Part shown: in pieces, positions 35,456-46,234 of the stretch
Layout of the letters: each line of letters starts with the position of its first letter
Numbering within the stretch: position 1 is the stretch's first letter
Origin: Heterohyrax brucei
Lineage: Eukaryota > Chordata > Mammalia > Hyracoidea > Procaviidae
Length of the DNA: 64,000 nucleotides
Assembly: GCA_028571685.1 (NCBI GenBank)
Contig: CM053146.1
Coordinates: 61,351,431 to 61,415,430 of the forward strand
Direction: 5' to 3'
Position numbers and translations under genes: made by a program
Notes under the pieces: model-generated
What the model was told of the DNA's origin: nothing
The model's input: the letters and a program-made list of their open reading frames with translations, nothing else
The model's database searches: none

Positions 35456-35849
35456 CACATATCCCAAAGACTACAACATACAATGCATGAGGTTATGAAA
35501 ACAAATTTTGCTTCCTTCCAATAAAGCTCTTTGTCATAGGGTCTCTCCCATGAGGTGGCATGAGATCAAGAAAAGCTAGCTAAGCAAAATGAAGGCAAGG
35601 ACAGATTTGAAAACTTGTATTTCTACGGTATCACATCCATATTTAAGGATCAAAACCCACAGCACTGACAAGTTCGGTCCTGGAGCGAACAGATCCCATC
35701 ACTTCTTTCTTGTGATCATTTCTAAGTCATTACCACAGGGTATTACTCAGAGGTTTAGAATTCAGTACAAATAACTTATTATTTTAAAGCACCATGATTC
35801 AGCAATCATACAAAAATTAACAATTGTAATTTAGGAATTCTTCTATAAG
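35456..35849. other. Unique DNA
   Basis: No gene or repeat is recognised. Confidence 0.5.
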
Positions 35850-36075
35850 AACAGCTGCCATTTTTAATGTCTATTATGTGCTAAACACATTTATTAAGGT
35901 TTCTTCATTATTACCACAATCTAAAACTATTTGGTTTCGCTTTCATTCCCCTTTTTTTTTAAAAAAAAAAAAAGCATAAATATTTTTAGAGAGATTATTC
36001 AATATACTCTAGGTTGCACAATTGTTAGTAGTAGTGTCAGGATCCAAATGTAGATTTAACTAAATCAAAGTATTA
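35850..36075 (-). mobile_element. MIR-like relic
   Basis: Antisense MIR/ancient SINE order: 'gtctattatgtgctaaacac', an internal poly-T/poly-A patch, then 'gttgcacaattgttagtagt' and 'caggatccaaatgtag'. Diverged. Confidence 0.5.
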
Positions 36076-36415
36076 TTGGCACTTGATTGTATACAACAGG
36101 AGACAAGAAACAGGTGTGAAATTTGTTCATGCTTGTAACAAAACAAAAACAAAAATTACCTTTTTACTTCTTTTGTTCACAACATCAATAATGTGCGAAA
36201 AGCAGAAACTTCCGACTTTGTTCATTCTCCACAAGGAGAATGAGAAAATACTGGGGAACAGTAGTGGTGATACTTGCATCTCATTTTTCTGATGTTGTCT
36301 TTTTAATCATCCTACTTCCTGCTGTCTCATTGCCTCAGCAGCCTGCCAATGCCTTCAAGTCAAAGATTTCTGAATTATATCATTTTCCTAATTGTCTGCA
36401 TATGCCTAGAAAAAC

Positions 36416-36720
36416 TGCCACATACCTCACTGCTGAATATCATTACAATCACCTTCGACGTAGTCCCCTGGGAACGCTATGTACCCACACCAGCACCTAG
36501 TCCACCCTTCAAAGCAATTTTGGAATTCTTTTTATGGAGTGGCCATCAGAGCTTTCGTTGTATTACCCTTGATGTCCTGAATGTCATCAAAATGTCTTCC
36601 TTTCAATATTTCCTTTATATCTGGGTAAAGAAAAAAGTCACTGGGGGCCAGATCAGGTGAGTAGGAAGGGTGTCCCAATAAGTTATTTGTTTACTGCTAA
36701 AAACTCCCGTAGAGACAACT
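36416..36720 (-). pseudogene. Tc1/mariner transposase remnant (minus)
   Basis: Minus-strand translation gives a mariner-type transposase C-terminal half with no intact frame. Recognisable pieces are the block around the last catalytic aspartate (THLIWPPVTFF, corresponding to YSPDLAPSDFFLF in the family) near 36630-36665 and, downstream, KEFQNCFEGWTR. This is a DNA transposon copy that once encoded the cut-and-paste enzyme. It lies head to head with the plus-strand copy that follows. Confidence 0.75.
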
Positions 36721-36739
36721 ATACAATTAAGTTCATGAA

Positions 36740-36900
36740 CTTACCACCGTCCCACCGTGCACAATGGCTATTCCAGAAAAAGTTCCGAAATTGCTTTGAA
36801 AGGCAGACTAGGCACTGGCATCGGTGCATAGCTTCCCAAGAGGAGTACTTCAAAGGTGACCGTAGTGATACTCAGCAATGAGGTATGTAGGACTAAGGTC
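36740..36900 (+). pseudogene. Tc1/mariner transposase remnant (plus)
   Basis: The plus strand encodes KKFRNCFERQTRHWHRCIAS followed by QEEYFKGD, the C-terminal end of a mariner transposase, then a stop. It is the inverted counterpart of 36420-36550 on the minus strand. It carries only the last 50-60 residues of the usual ~340-residue protein. Confidence 0.78.
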
Positions 36901-37015
36901 TTGGACTTCATTGTCAGATTGTGTAATTTCATGGATCTGGGAACTAAGATGAGAGGAATGAGAAACATTTTAAACCTGTTTATAAAGAGTGTGGGAATAA
37001 TCATAAAAGAAACAC

Positions 37016-37130
37016 CTCTACAGCACTGCTTTTCAAAATTCAAAATGCGTATAAACACCTGAAGATTCTGCTGAAAGGCAGAATCTGAGTGGTAGGTATG
37101 TGATAAGGTTTGAGACTCTGAATTTGTAGC
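37016..37130 (+). mobile_element. MER5-like hAT remnant
   Basis: 'cagcactgcttttcaaaatt', 'gaagattctgctgaaaggca' and 'gaatctgagtggtaggt' follow the order of MER5A elements. Short and diverged. Confidence 0.6.
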
Positions 37131-37179
37131 GATGTATCAAGCAATGTGGGTGAACCCAGGCTTGGATCGCTTTTCTTAG

Positions 37180-37393
37180 ATTTTGGTTTTCTGTAGAATA
37201 CCTGGGTTTGATTGCAGGCCAGTTCCTCCTGACGTGCAACCACTATCCACCTGTCAACAGATGCTTGAGTGTTGCTGTGGTGCTCAACATATTTCAGTGG
37301 AGGTTCTACACTAAAACAAACTAGAAAGAAGGGCCTGGAAATGTTCTCTGAAAATTGGCCAGTGACCACCTCATGGGTTGTCATATTTCTCGT
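37180..37393 (+). mobile_element. tRNA-Gly-headed long SINE (afrotherian), plus copy
   Basis: It runs from 'tttctgtagaatacctgggt' through 'gtgctcaacatatttcagtg' to 'aactagaaagaagggcctgg' and 'aattggccagtgacc'. The same element occurs reversed at 39490-39765 with high similarity, and as a related family at 50668-51010 and 62382-62845. Confidence 0.8.
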
Positions 37394-37682
37394 GCCTCCC
37401 ACCTTTGCAGTGGAGCTGATTCTGACTCGTTGTTAACGCCATACGACATGGTAGAACTGCCCCTTAGGGTTTCCAAGGCTGTAATCTTTATGAAAACAGA
37501 TTGCCACATCTTTCTCCCAGCTGGTGGATCTGAACCATCAACCTCTAGGTTAGCAGTCAAGGGCTTAACCACTCTAGTAAGATTCCTTCAGTCTCCCAAA
37601 CAGAAAGTGAACACTACCACTGCATCACCAATGCTCACTTGAGCTTTCTAACACACTGTTGTCAAGTCAAATCCACCAAGGC
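37394..37682 (-). mobile_element. AfroSINE plus shared non-SINE tail
   Basis: A minus-strand AfroSINE (37397-37580: 'cccttagggtttccaaggct', 'agctggtggatctgaaccat'). It is followed by a tail ('ttccttcagtctcccaaaca', 'gaacact', 'tcaccaatgctcactt') that recurs in the same order at 39945-40015, and then the first bases of another AfroSINE. Confidence 0.82.
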
Positions 37683-38098
37683 TTGGTTCACACTTTGGGG
37701 GAGCCAAGGCTTCTGGAACCTAAAACAGAAAGCTTGGGAATGACTTCCAAAGTTGACTCAAAAAGTAAACCTAACGTTTATTTTATAAATATTTGCCCCC
37801 ATGGCTCTAAACTCTGTCTCATCTAAACATATTCAACAGCACTGGACTGAACAGAACACCAAAAGGGAAATCTATTGAGGAGAAAGAAAGGTAATGAACA
37901 TGTATCAAACCATTTCCATCAAAGTGATTTTTAAAGGGTTTTCAATTGCTTAGTTATGTCCACAAATAGCAAAAGTGTTTGTAACCTGTGTCTCAAGACT
38001 ATGAAATTCAACTTGAGAAAAGAGAGCTTTTTTAGAAAAGCAGATACAGGGGAACTGCAGTCATATTTATTATGATATCTAAAATAAAAGCCCCCAGA
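37683..38098. other. Unique DNA
   Basis: No gene or repeat is recognised. Confidence 0.5.
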
Positions 38099-38254
38099 TC
38101 CAAACCATTGCTGTCATGTTGGTGTCCCTCATAGCAACTCTGTAAGACAGAGTAAACTGTTTCCTAGGGTTTCCAAGGATTGACTGATGGATTCCAGCTG
38201 CTGACATATTGGTTAACGGCCGATCCTTTAACCACTGTGCTACCAGGGCACTTG
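38099..38254 (-). mobile_element. AfroSINE
   Basis: A minus-strand copy with 'ctagggtttccaaggattga' and head complement 'cctttaaccactgtgctacc'. Confidence 0.9.
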
Positions 38255-39489
38255 CCACAGAATTTCATATAAAGTTAAAATTCAAGGTCATATAAAGCTG
38301 CCAATCAAAACACTGGCAAATGAGAAATGCATACAGTAAACATTTGGGAAAATAACACAGCAGTTTCTCTCTTTTATTAAATTTTGACTGAACAAATGGT
38401 AAGTGCTTTGGTGTCAGAGAAGCTGCAAGAATAAAAGGCAACGAGGTTGGAAGCAGTGTGTTACAAAGATTAAGATAACTATATTCAATTATCTTACCCA
38501 CACATTCTGCTCACTGTATGTCTATCCCCTGAAAAGTATTTAATTGATAAATTGATAAATCCTGATAATTTCTGGGTATTCTTCATGTTTCTTTATATAT
38601 GTAATTTTTAAGGTAGCATGAGAAATCGAGAAGGCTAATATATAATTTCTCTAAAGAAATTATTATCAGTGAAAGAAATAAAGTACACTTATGTGTCTTA
38701 AAAAGGACCACCTTATTGAAAGCTCTTTATCTGGGGATCAAACAGGTATTGTTTAAATGGACAATCATCTTCATTTTTAATTTCCTAGCTACAGTCAAAG
38801 TTAGTGGAAAATACAGGAGAAACATGATAGTACAAAATATGAAAATTTAGAAGACAGACACCTGAATTTTCTTAATCAGAATTGGGGCATCTAATTAAAA
38901 GAAAGAAAATAGTAACAGAGTCTTCAGATAATTAACTGGAGTGCTTTACATAAAGGAAAAATGAAATAAGAAACAATTTAGTGCCATGGGGGGGACACAA
39001 AAATTGATTAAAATCCTGAAGGAGTTCTTGTAAAATAAAAATTAAAATAAGAGAAAGGAGAAAAGTTATTTCAGTTCAATTACAAGAATAGACAGAAATT
39101 TTTTAATGAATTTGAATATAAAACATTTATAATAACATGATTTTGAAGTAGATTTTACATTTTATGAGAGTCTGCACATCTTCATTAACTAATGCAAGAA
39201 TAAAAATGTTACTGTTGTCATCCTCCAAAATTACTCGCTGAACATTATATTGTCGGTCACTTTTCTGGATCTTGGGCATGGTCAAGTACTCTAAGCAATT
39301 ACAAGTTAATTTAGTGAAAAGTGTATCAATTCATTTATTTATGGATTTTTTCATTTATTCAAAAATAGTGAGTATCAATAGGCTATAAGGAGAAAAGAGT
39401 GAATAAAATAAGCTTTTTGATCTCAGGGTCTTATAGGGGAAAAAAAATCATAGAGGGGAAGAGCATCGTTATCTGCCACCCACTAGAAC
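38255..39489. other. Unique AT-rich DNA
   Basis: No gene or repeat is recognised in 1.2 kb. Confidence 0.5.
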
Positions 39490-39765
39490 CCTGACTCATG
39501 AAGACACTGTGCACAACCAAACAAAACACTGCCTGGTCCTTCATCATCGCACGATCATTGAGACCCATGAGGCGGTCACTGGCTAATTTTCAGAAAAGGT
39601 TGCCAGGTCTTTCTTTCTAGTTTGTTTTAGTGTAGAACCTCCACTGAAATATGTTGAGCACAAAAGCAATACCCAAGCATCTGTTTACAGGTGGGTAGTG
39701 GTTGCACATGAGGAGCAACTGGCCTGGAATCAAATCCAGGTATTCTACAGAAAACCAAAATCCAA
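39490..39765 (-). mobile_element. tRNA-Gly-headed long SINE, minus copy
   Basis: The reverse complement of the element at 37180-37393. The plus strand shows 'ctttctttctagtttgtttt', 'cctccactgaaatatgttga' and 'ggtattctacagaaaaccaa'. It begins further out ('gcctggtccttcatcatcgc') than the plus copy. Confidence 0.82.
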
Positions 39766-40014
39766 CCCTTTGCAGGGGAGTTGATTCCGACTCATCGTAA
39801 CACCATATGACAGCGTAGAACTTCCCCATAGGGTTTCCAAGGCTGTAATCTTTATGGAAACAGATTGTCACATCTTTTTCCCAGCTGGTGGGTCTGAACC
39901 ACCAACCTTTGGGTTAGCAGTGAAGTGCTTAACCACTCTAGTAAGCTTCCTTCAGTCTCCCAAACAGAAGGTGAACACTTTATCACCGAATCACCAACAC
40001 TCACTTATGCTTTC
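39766..40014 (-). mobile_element. AfroSINE plus shared non-SINE tail
   Basis: A minus-strand AfroSINE ('catcgtaacaccatatgaca', 'ccccatagggtttccaaggc', 'agctggtgggtctgaaccac') followed by the same tail as at 37580-37660 ('ttccttcagtctcccaaaca', 'tcaccaacactcactt'). Confidence 0.85.
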
Positions 40015-40172
40015 TAGTACACTGCTGTCGAGTCGATTCCAACTCCTACCAACCCTACAGGACAGAGCAGAACTGTTCCTTAGAGTTGTTACAGAGAACC
40101 TGGCAGATTGGAACTGCTGACCTTTTGGTTAGCAGAGGTAGCACTTAATCACTATACCACCAAGGTGTCTAG
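40015..40172 (-). mobile_element. AfroSINE
   Basis: A minus-strand, well preserved copy. The plus strand has 'ctgtcgagtcgattccaact' and head complement 'cttaatcactataccaccaa'. In the 37.4-37.7 kb block only the first bases of this SINE are present. Confidence 0.92.
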
Positions 40173-40718
40173 GATTCCTTTTATCCAGGTGAAAGAAACT
40201 ACCAGAAAATTTAAACACCACAGCCTTAATCCAGAGGTCTGTGTTAACAGCCACACCCTTGATTTGGTCTTTACCGTGAGTGCATATTTTGCTGTTGGTA
40301 TTTAGAATTTGATCTTTTTCTTGAGGCTCTACCTGAATGGTTACATATTTGATGTGGCGAGAAACAATTTTATTTTCCAATCCTAAAATATCTGGGTTTT
40401 CTTTATTCCCTCTAAATTCTGCTAGTAAACCATCCAATTTATTTTCTGCGTTTGTCTTGCAGTGTCTTATCAAATGTAGGTAAGGCAGTCAGCTCATGCT
40501 TTGGATATTCTATCCTGTTATCTCTTCAGCCAATTTGACAAATGAGGCATACATTCTGTCTTCCAGTTTGTTGCAGGTGACAGTTTTATCAAGTAATTGT
40601 CATACACATACATAACGTGGAATGTCAATTTTCTAGTCCTTTGTTAAAACTATTTTCCCAGCTTTTTCTCTAATCCTAATGCTACTCTCCCGTATTTTAG
40701 GTCTATATGGTAGCATAA
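40173..40718. other. Unique DNA
   Basis: No gene or repeat is recognised. The 114-residue minus-strand frame here has no recognised domain. Confidence 0.5.
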
Positions 40719-40888
40719 GAGCCCTGGAGGCAAGGTGTTTTAGAGCTATGGCGAGCTACAGCGGCTAACCAAATAGTTAGCAGTTCAAATCCACCACCTG
40801 CTCACTGGAAACCCTGTGAGCCAGTTCTGCTCTGTTTTATAGGGCTGCTATACGTCAGAACTGACTCCATGGCAGTGGGCTTTTGGAT
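40719..40888 (+). mobile_element. AfroSINE
   Basis: A plus-strand copy with 'agagccctggaggcaaggtg', 'gttagcagttcaaatccacc' (B-box region) and 'gactccatggcagtgggctt'. Confidence 0.9.
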
Positions 40889-40919
40889 CATGGCACATAC
40901 TGCTAGTTACTAATTTCTG

Positions 40920-41310
40920 TATTAGTTGGTTATGAGTCCTGATAACTCTGTGAAACAAATCTCAAAACTCAGTGGCATATAGCAATACTCGTTTGTTTCT
41001 TGTTTATGCATTTGCAGCTGTGTGTGTATGTTGGCAGGGAGAGTGGTGAATCTAGGCTAGACTTTGCTGGAAGCTAGGAGTTAGGTTCAGATTTGTTCCA
41101 CATGTCCTTGAACCTCTGGGACCAGAAGAAATATATTCTTTTCATAGCAAAATGCAGGCATTCCAGAGAGCAAAACCACTCATGTAAGATAATTCAGTCC
41201 CCTGGTTCATCACATTTGCTAACATCCCAATGGGCAAAGCAAGTGACATGGCCAAGTTCAAAGTGAAGTGGCCAGAAAAGTACATTTCTCCTCTGGAGCA
41301 GAGAGGGGGT
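40920..41310 (-). mobile_element. Old interspersed repeat, LTR-like, family uncertain
   Basis: 'aaatctcaaaactcagtggc', 'gtttgtttcttgtttatgca' and 'atgggcaaagcaagtgacat' match an old mammalian interspersed repeat that I recall but cannot name with certainty. It has no coding sequence. Confidence 0.45.
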
Positions 41311-41317
41311 GTGTCTT

Positions 41318-41812
41318 AATAATCTAGTGTGTCTCTAACAGAAATATCACAAGTAGATGGCTTTAACAAAGAAAAATTTATTCTGTCAGTACAGTATGCT
41401 AAAAAGCCAAATTCAGGGCATCAGCTCCAGGGGAAAGCCTACCTCTGTTGGCTCTGGAGAAAGGTCCTTGTCATCAATCTTCCCCTGGACTGGGAGATTC
41501 TGAGGTGCAGGGACCTCAGATCCTTTCTGAAAACTCACTCTACTCCCTGCACTACTTCTTGGTGGCATGAGGCCTCCAATTCTCTGCTTGCTTCCCTTTT
41601 CCTTTAGTTTTCAAGAGACTGACTCAAGGCACAATACAATGTTGCACATTGACACCTGCCTCACCCACACAACTGCTGCCCATTCTCCCTCATTGTCATC
41701 ATAGAGGCAGAGTTTATAGCACATAGGGACATCAGACAATATCAAGAATCCTGGTCTAGCCAAATTGCTACACTCATTTTTGGGAGGACACTATTCAATC
41801 CATGATAGGAGA
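41318..41812 (-). mobile_element. MaLR/MLT1-like solo LTR
   Basis: A minus-strand, near full-length LTR: 'tctaacagaaatatcac', 'aaaaatttattctgtcag', 'ctctgttggctctggagaaa', 'ctcaaggcacaatacaatgt' and 'ctattcaatccatgata'. It is the best minus-strand reference for the family in this window. No internal region is present. Confidence 0.85.
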
Positions 41813-42274
41813 GAAAGAAAGAATATTTATTTAACAATAATAACAACATAGCATACATAGAAAAATTAGGTCAGATTCGAGAGTCTCCAGAGAGGATGGA
41901 ATACTATATGTCAGAACAGGTAGCACTGAGGATATGGTGGGTGTTGAGAGCAAGGAGGCCGCAGGGATGTCTTGTTTGGCCAAAAGCCCAATGTTTAGCA
42001 AAGCACATGAACATTGCTCTTTAATAGTCTCATAAAATAGAGGAGGTAGGAAACAGCAGTCTCTTTCAGAGACTTAAAAAAAAGTTGTACATACAGGAAG
42101 CAGCCTAAACACATACGCATGTGTACATCTCTATGGGAACTGAACCCTGAAGCTGAAACATCTGATATGGAATGAGTTACCAGCAGTTGCACTTTTGAAT
42201 AAGAGACCTCTTTTATTCTGGAGAGTGGTGTTGGTGGTGCCTTGTAAACATGGAAACGCACAGCAAACGTGGCA
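41813..42274. other. Unique DNA
   Basis: No gene or repeat is recognised. Confidence 0.5.
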
Positions 42275-42473
42275 GCCCTGGTACAGTGGTGGCTAAAGCC
42301 CTCAACTATTACAGCAAAGTGTAGCAGTTCCTACCTCAAGAGAAAGCCTTGGCCGTGTGTTCTGGTGAAGATTTATGGCCCTGGAAGCCCTACGGTGCAG
42401 TTCTACTTTGTGCTGTAGGGTCTTCATGAGTAGGAATCGACTTGACATCAGTGTTGTTGTTTTGTTTTGCTTT
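42275..42473 (+). mobile_element. AfroSINE (long subfamily)
   Basis: A plus-strand copy with head 'gccctggtacagtggtggct', middle 'aagatttatggccctggaag' and 3' 'ggaatcgacttgacatcagt', ending in a T-rich 'gttgttgttttgttttgc'. Confidence 0.85.
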
Positions 42474-43649
42474 AAGGCAAGTGTGGGTTCCCAAAGATGG
42501 GAAGAGGGCTAGTCTAACCTGGTAACCACTTAGCTATACAGTCAAATTGTTAACTTTGCTCTGACTACTCTGAACTGACTCAATTATTTAAATATATTCC
42601 TACTACCTAAGTATAAAAGGAAGCACTACATACAGGGTAAAGAATCCACATTTTAGGCCAATTAGATACTGTTGATAGACTTTTCATTATCCCTTTAATT
42701 AGCTCTCCTTTAAGGCACACAAACAACATGTTATCATTTCTACACCAGAAATACGTTCTGACGAATCCTAAAAATTAATACAGTATACAACCTTTACACT
42801 ATATTCTACAGCTTGGCAGGGTAGGTTCTGTGTCTAGTTTAGATAGCTGCTAACTGTATTTTCTTATGCCCAGCACAATACCTGGCTCAGTAAAGACTTA
42901 TTGGAAAATAAATAAGTCAGAGAAATAATAACTTATTTTTTTCCAATATGATAGAAACATTTCCAGATAATGCAGTAAAATATCTGGGATAATAGAAATG
43001 ATGTGAAACAGAGATAGAGATTTTTTAACATCAGTTGATAATCTATATTTAATCATCTAAAGTTTGTCCCAAAGGATTCACCAGTTGAAAGGCAGACCTT
43101 TTATCCTAACACTTATGGCAAAAGATAATGTATTTCAAGATTTACTTAAACTGAAATCCAGACTATTGTTTAATAAACACAGATAGGATAATTATATCAG
43201 ATGATTTTATTAATCATCAAAAGAATTTTCCAGAAACTATCCAGTGACAATTTCATGTCATTTTTTTAACCAAGAACCATCATAATTGAGAAAATTAAAT
43301 AGCAACTGTGCATGCTATATTAAAATCACACATCTTTTTCAGACAGACACAATGTCTTCTACCTGAAAATCCACTGATTTAAACCAATATAAATCTGAGA
43401 CTTTATCAGTCAGCATACCAACAGATGGCAAATGTCACCCTCAGGTTAGGATAATTGAAAGAGTTTTTTAAAAGGAACTATTTAGACAGGTGTGTCTAGA
43501 CCTTAGACGTAAAGGATACAATAGTGCCCCAAGACCTGAAAAGACACCCTCACAGTGACAAGAACAGTTACAGAGAGATCTGCTGGGAGACGAGGCCAGT
43601 GACTTTGATCAAGAGACGCAGCCATCCTGGGCACATGTAACTTGTTCTT
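42474..43649. other. Unique AT-rich DNA
   Basis: No gene is seen. Around 43435-43560 there may be an old repeat ('aggataattgaaagagtttt') that I cannot assign. Confidence 0.45.
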
Positions 43650-43698
43650 TGTATAGGTTCACTATGAGTCAGAATCTACTCTACAGCAGTGGGCACTA
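43650..43698 (+). mobile_element. AfroSINE 3' fragment
   Basis: 'gttcactatgagtcagaatc' and 'ctacagcagtgggca' are the last 45 bases of an AfroSINE. Confidence 0.65.
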
Positions 43699-44057
43699 TA
43701 CATACCCTACTCCAAAGGGCGCTCACCGACACGTTGGCACAGAACAGCCTCTACCTTCAACAAGTAGGATGAAGTGCATTTGAGAGTAGGCTGGAAGACA
43801 CAACCAGAAGAGATCCACCACAGGAAAAAGATTATTTTCATTTTCCAATTTAAAAAGTCCCTTATAAGCTATATTCAAAATATAATTTTCCAACAAGTAT
43901 TGATTTTGGATTGTAATAAAATAACTAGAAAATAAATACAGCAAGTCTATTTAAGGTTTTTAAAAAGAATACATTCATTTAGAAAAGTGGAGGATCACTA
44001 ACAATGATGGAAGAAATAATACTGTCTCTGGCTAATGCACAGGGTTGCTGTGGAGAC
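43699..44057. other. Unique DNA
   Basis: No gene or repeat is recognised. Confidence 0.5.
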
Positions 44058-44218
44058 CGTTGGGAGAATGAGACATGTATGGAGCAGAGAGGAATAGTGT
44101 GCTGTCACCGGACAGGGACAGCAGTGGAAGCTGCATATAGGTGGGCATGTAAATTCATATGGGAATGTACATTTTCACTCAGTCATACTAAATAAACAAA
44201 TAAATTAAAAAAAAAGAA
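44058..44218 (+). mobile_element. L1 tail, short 5'-truncated insertion
   Basis: The same L1 3' unit as at 14721-14921 ('agaatgagacatgtatggag', 'ggtgggcatgtaaattcata'), ending in an A-rich tail at 44190-44218. A possible short target duplication is 'ttgctgtgga'/'atgctatgca'. Confidence 0.82.
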
Positions 44219-44404
44219 AATGCTATGCAGATATAAAGTTTTTTTTTTTTTTTTTTAAATGAAGAAAACAACTTTGCAACTATGCTCTTCATTTTTCCTT
44301 CTTTTGTTGACATTTCCAAGAATGCACAATACTGTCTTTCTAATGATCTGGGTGAAATGCAATCAAATAATTATAATATGATATGATAAATGAAAGAGAC
44401 TAAT

Positions 44405-44560
44405 TCTGTTTCTGGCAGGGGGTTGGCTAAGGCTTCAGAAAGGAGGTGACATACGAGGTGGACCTTGCAGGATGAATAGGAATTCAGTAGAAATGGCAAG
44501 AAAAGGAGATTTCAGCAGGAGAAGTAGCTCAAGTAAAGGCATGAAAGTGTGTCTCTTCTT
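44405..44560 (+). mobile_element. L2-like ancient LINE relic
   Basis: 'agggggttggctaaggcttc', 'ggaccttgcaggatgaatag' and 'agtaaaggcatgaaagtg' follow the order of old L2-type sequence. Strongly diverged. Confidence 0.45.
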
Positions 44561-45090
44561 AGCTTTTTCTTGGGGAAGAAGGAGACGAGGATTGCTGCCA
44601 TGTAGGATGTATAGGAGTTGAAAAGTGAAAGAAGGTATGCATCACATTGTGCAGTTTTTTTTTTTCTTTTTCCCAGGCAAGGATATTGTCCCCTCACTCT
44701 CTGGAGAGCAGTAGTTTTAAGTCCAGACTTCATTTTAGCATTCCCTGGTGTGCTTTCAAGAAATAAGAACACCCAGAAAACACCCCAGACCAACTGGATT
44801 AGAATCTTTCAGGAGGAGGACAAGACACAAGTTTTTTTTTTTTTTTTTTCCCAAATAATCCCTAAGCGATTTTGCTATGCAGCTAGCAATGAGAATCTGT
44901 ATAGTAGGATGCACAAAAAGACACTTCAGTTGTCAGTCAAGAATTTTTCCCTTATACTCATGTACCAGCTGTGTTCTGTACATGCTTTTTACTTGCATGC
45001 TCCTGGACACAGCATAGTTCCCTACGTCATATTCAGAATTGATTATTTTTCCACCTTAGGGTTCTTGAGATAAAGAGAACCACTGATATA
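44561..45090. other. Unique DNA with T-runs
   Basis: No gene is seen. There are homopolymer T-runs at about 44656 and 44833. The 151-residue frame here runs through both T-runs and has no domain. Confidence 0.5.
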
Positions 45091-45395
45091 ATCCCACTGC
45101 TGCTAAACTGATTCCAACTCCTAGTGACCACATAAGACAGAGTAGAAGTATGAAATAAGGTTTCCACGGCTATATCTTTATAGAGGAAACACTGGCACAT
45201 TGGTTAAGTGCTATGCCTGGTAACCAAAAGGTTAGCAGTTCAAATCCACCAGGAGCTCCTGAGAAACTTGGTGGGGCACTTCCACTCTGACCTATAGGGT
45301 CACTGTGACTTAGAATTGACTAGAGAGCAGGGAGTTTGGAGTTTGGTCTTTGGTATCTTTGTGGAAACAGACTGCCACATCTTTCTCCCATGGAG
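45091..45395 (-). mobile_element. AfroSINE (long subfamily), split by another SINE
   Basis: A minus-strand SINE in two pieces, 45091-45190 ('ttccaactcctagtgaccac', 'aggtttccacggctatatct') and 45354-45395 ('acagactgccacatctttct'). The pieces join in the order of the copies at 37397-37580 and 39770-39945. Confidence 0.82.
45191..45353 (+). mobile_element. AfroSINE nested in opposite-strand AfroSINE
   Basis: A plus-strand copy ('actggcacattggttaagtg', 'gttagcagttcaaatccacc'), bordered by the similar words 'tatctttatagaggaaac' (45173-45190) and 'tatctttgtggaaac' (45354-45368), the target duplication. Confidence 0.88.
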
Positions 45396-45649
45396 TTGCA
45401 TTACATGAGATCGCATTATACTGTGGAACAGTCACTAGACTACTATTTAGTCAAATCACTGGGACCCACAACCTAGCCAAGTTGACACATAAAGTGAACA
45501 TCAGACTCCCCATGTCTGAAATCAATATTTTACACAATATTCACTTCAGTGAATGGCACCAAAATGCATCCAGTCTAGAAATCTCTAAGTCATTCTTGAG
45601 TTTTTCCTGTCACAATCACCAAATTCTCTTTTATTGCCTCCTGAATGGA
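45396..45649. other. Mostly unique DNA
   Basis: Includes 'cctagccaagttgacacata' near 45472, a short block resembling the edge of a MaLR LTR. Nothing else is recognised. Confidence 0.4.
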
Positions 45650-45812
45650 AATCCTGCTGGCGTGGTGCTTCTTAAGCATGACATCTGCTAATAGATTGGC
45701 AGTTCAAACTTGCCAGATGCACCTCAGAAGCTCTACAGGGTGGGGAGGCAGGTCTACTCTGACCTACAGGGTTGCTATGAGATGGAATCGACTTGAAGGC
45801 AGTGGTTTAGGC
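45650..45812 (+). mobile_element. AfroSINE
   Basis: A plus-strand copy with 'ctgctggcgtggtgcttctt', 'ttggcagttcaaacttgcca' and 'gatggaatcgacttgaaggc'. Confidence 0.88.
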
Positions 45813-45849
45813 TGTTTTGGCAACTATTCATCTTGTGCTCTGGTGTCAT

Positions 45850-45995
45850 TGTGGTTGAAAGCTATGGCAAGCTACAGCTTCTAGCCAAAAGGATCCATCC
45901 TCCAGGTGCTCCTTGGAAACCCTATGGGACAGTTCTACTGTACGCTGTAGGGTCACTGTGAATTGGAGTCAACTCAAGGGCAATGGGTTAACAGG
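45850..45995 (+). mobile_element. AfroSINE
   Basis: A plus-strand copy with 'aggtgctccttggaaaccct' and 'ggagtcaactcaagggcaat'. The head is truncated. Confidence 0.85.
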
Positions 45996-46009
45996 GAATT
46001 GTTTATCCA

Positions 46010-46224
46010 GGAGCCCCAGTGATGCACTGCTTAAGGCATTCTGCTACAAAGTGAAAGGTTGAGAGTTTGAACTCACTGGTCACTCTGAAGGAAAAAACAT
46101 GGCAACCCATTCCTGTAAAGATTTACAGCCTTAGAAACCCGCTGGGCAAGCTTTATTCTGCTCTACAGGGCTGCTATGATTAGGAATCAACTCAACGGCT
46201 GTGGGTTTGGTTTTTGTTTTTTAA
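46010..46224 (+). mobile_element. AfroSINE (long subfamily)
   Basis: A plus-strand copy with 'aggagccccagtgatgcact', 'aaagatttacagccttagaa' and 'ggaatcaactcaacggctgt', then a T-rich tail. Confidence 0.88.
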
Positions 46225-46234
46225 TTATTCTTCC

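Noticed and set aside
44618..45073. 151-residue frame
   Set aside because: It runs through two long T homopolymers (poly-Phe), with no domain or conserved motif visible.
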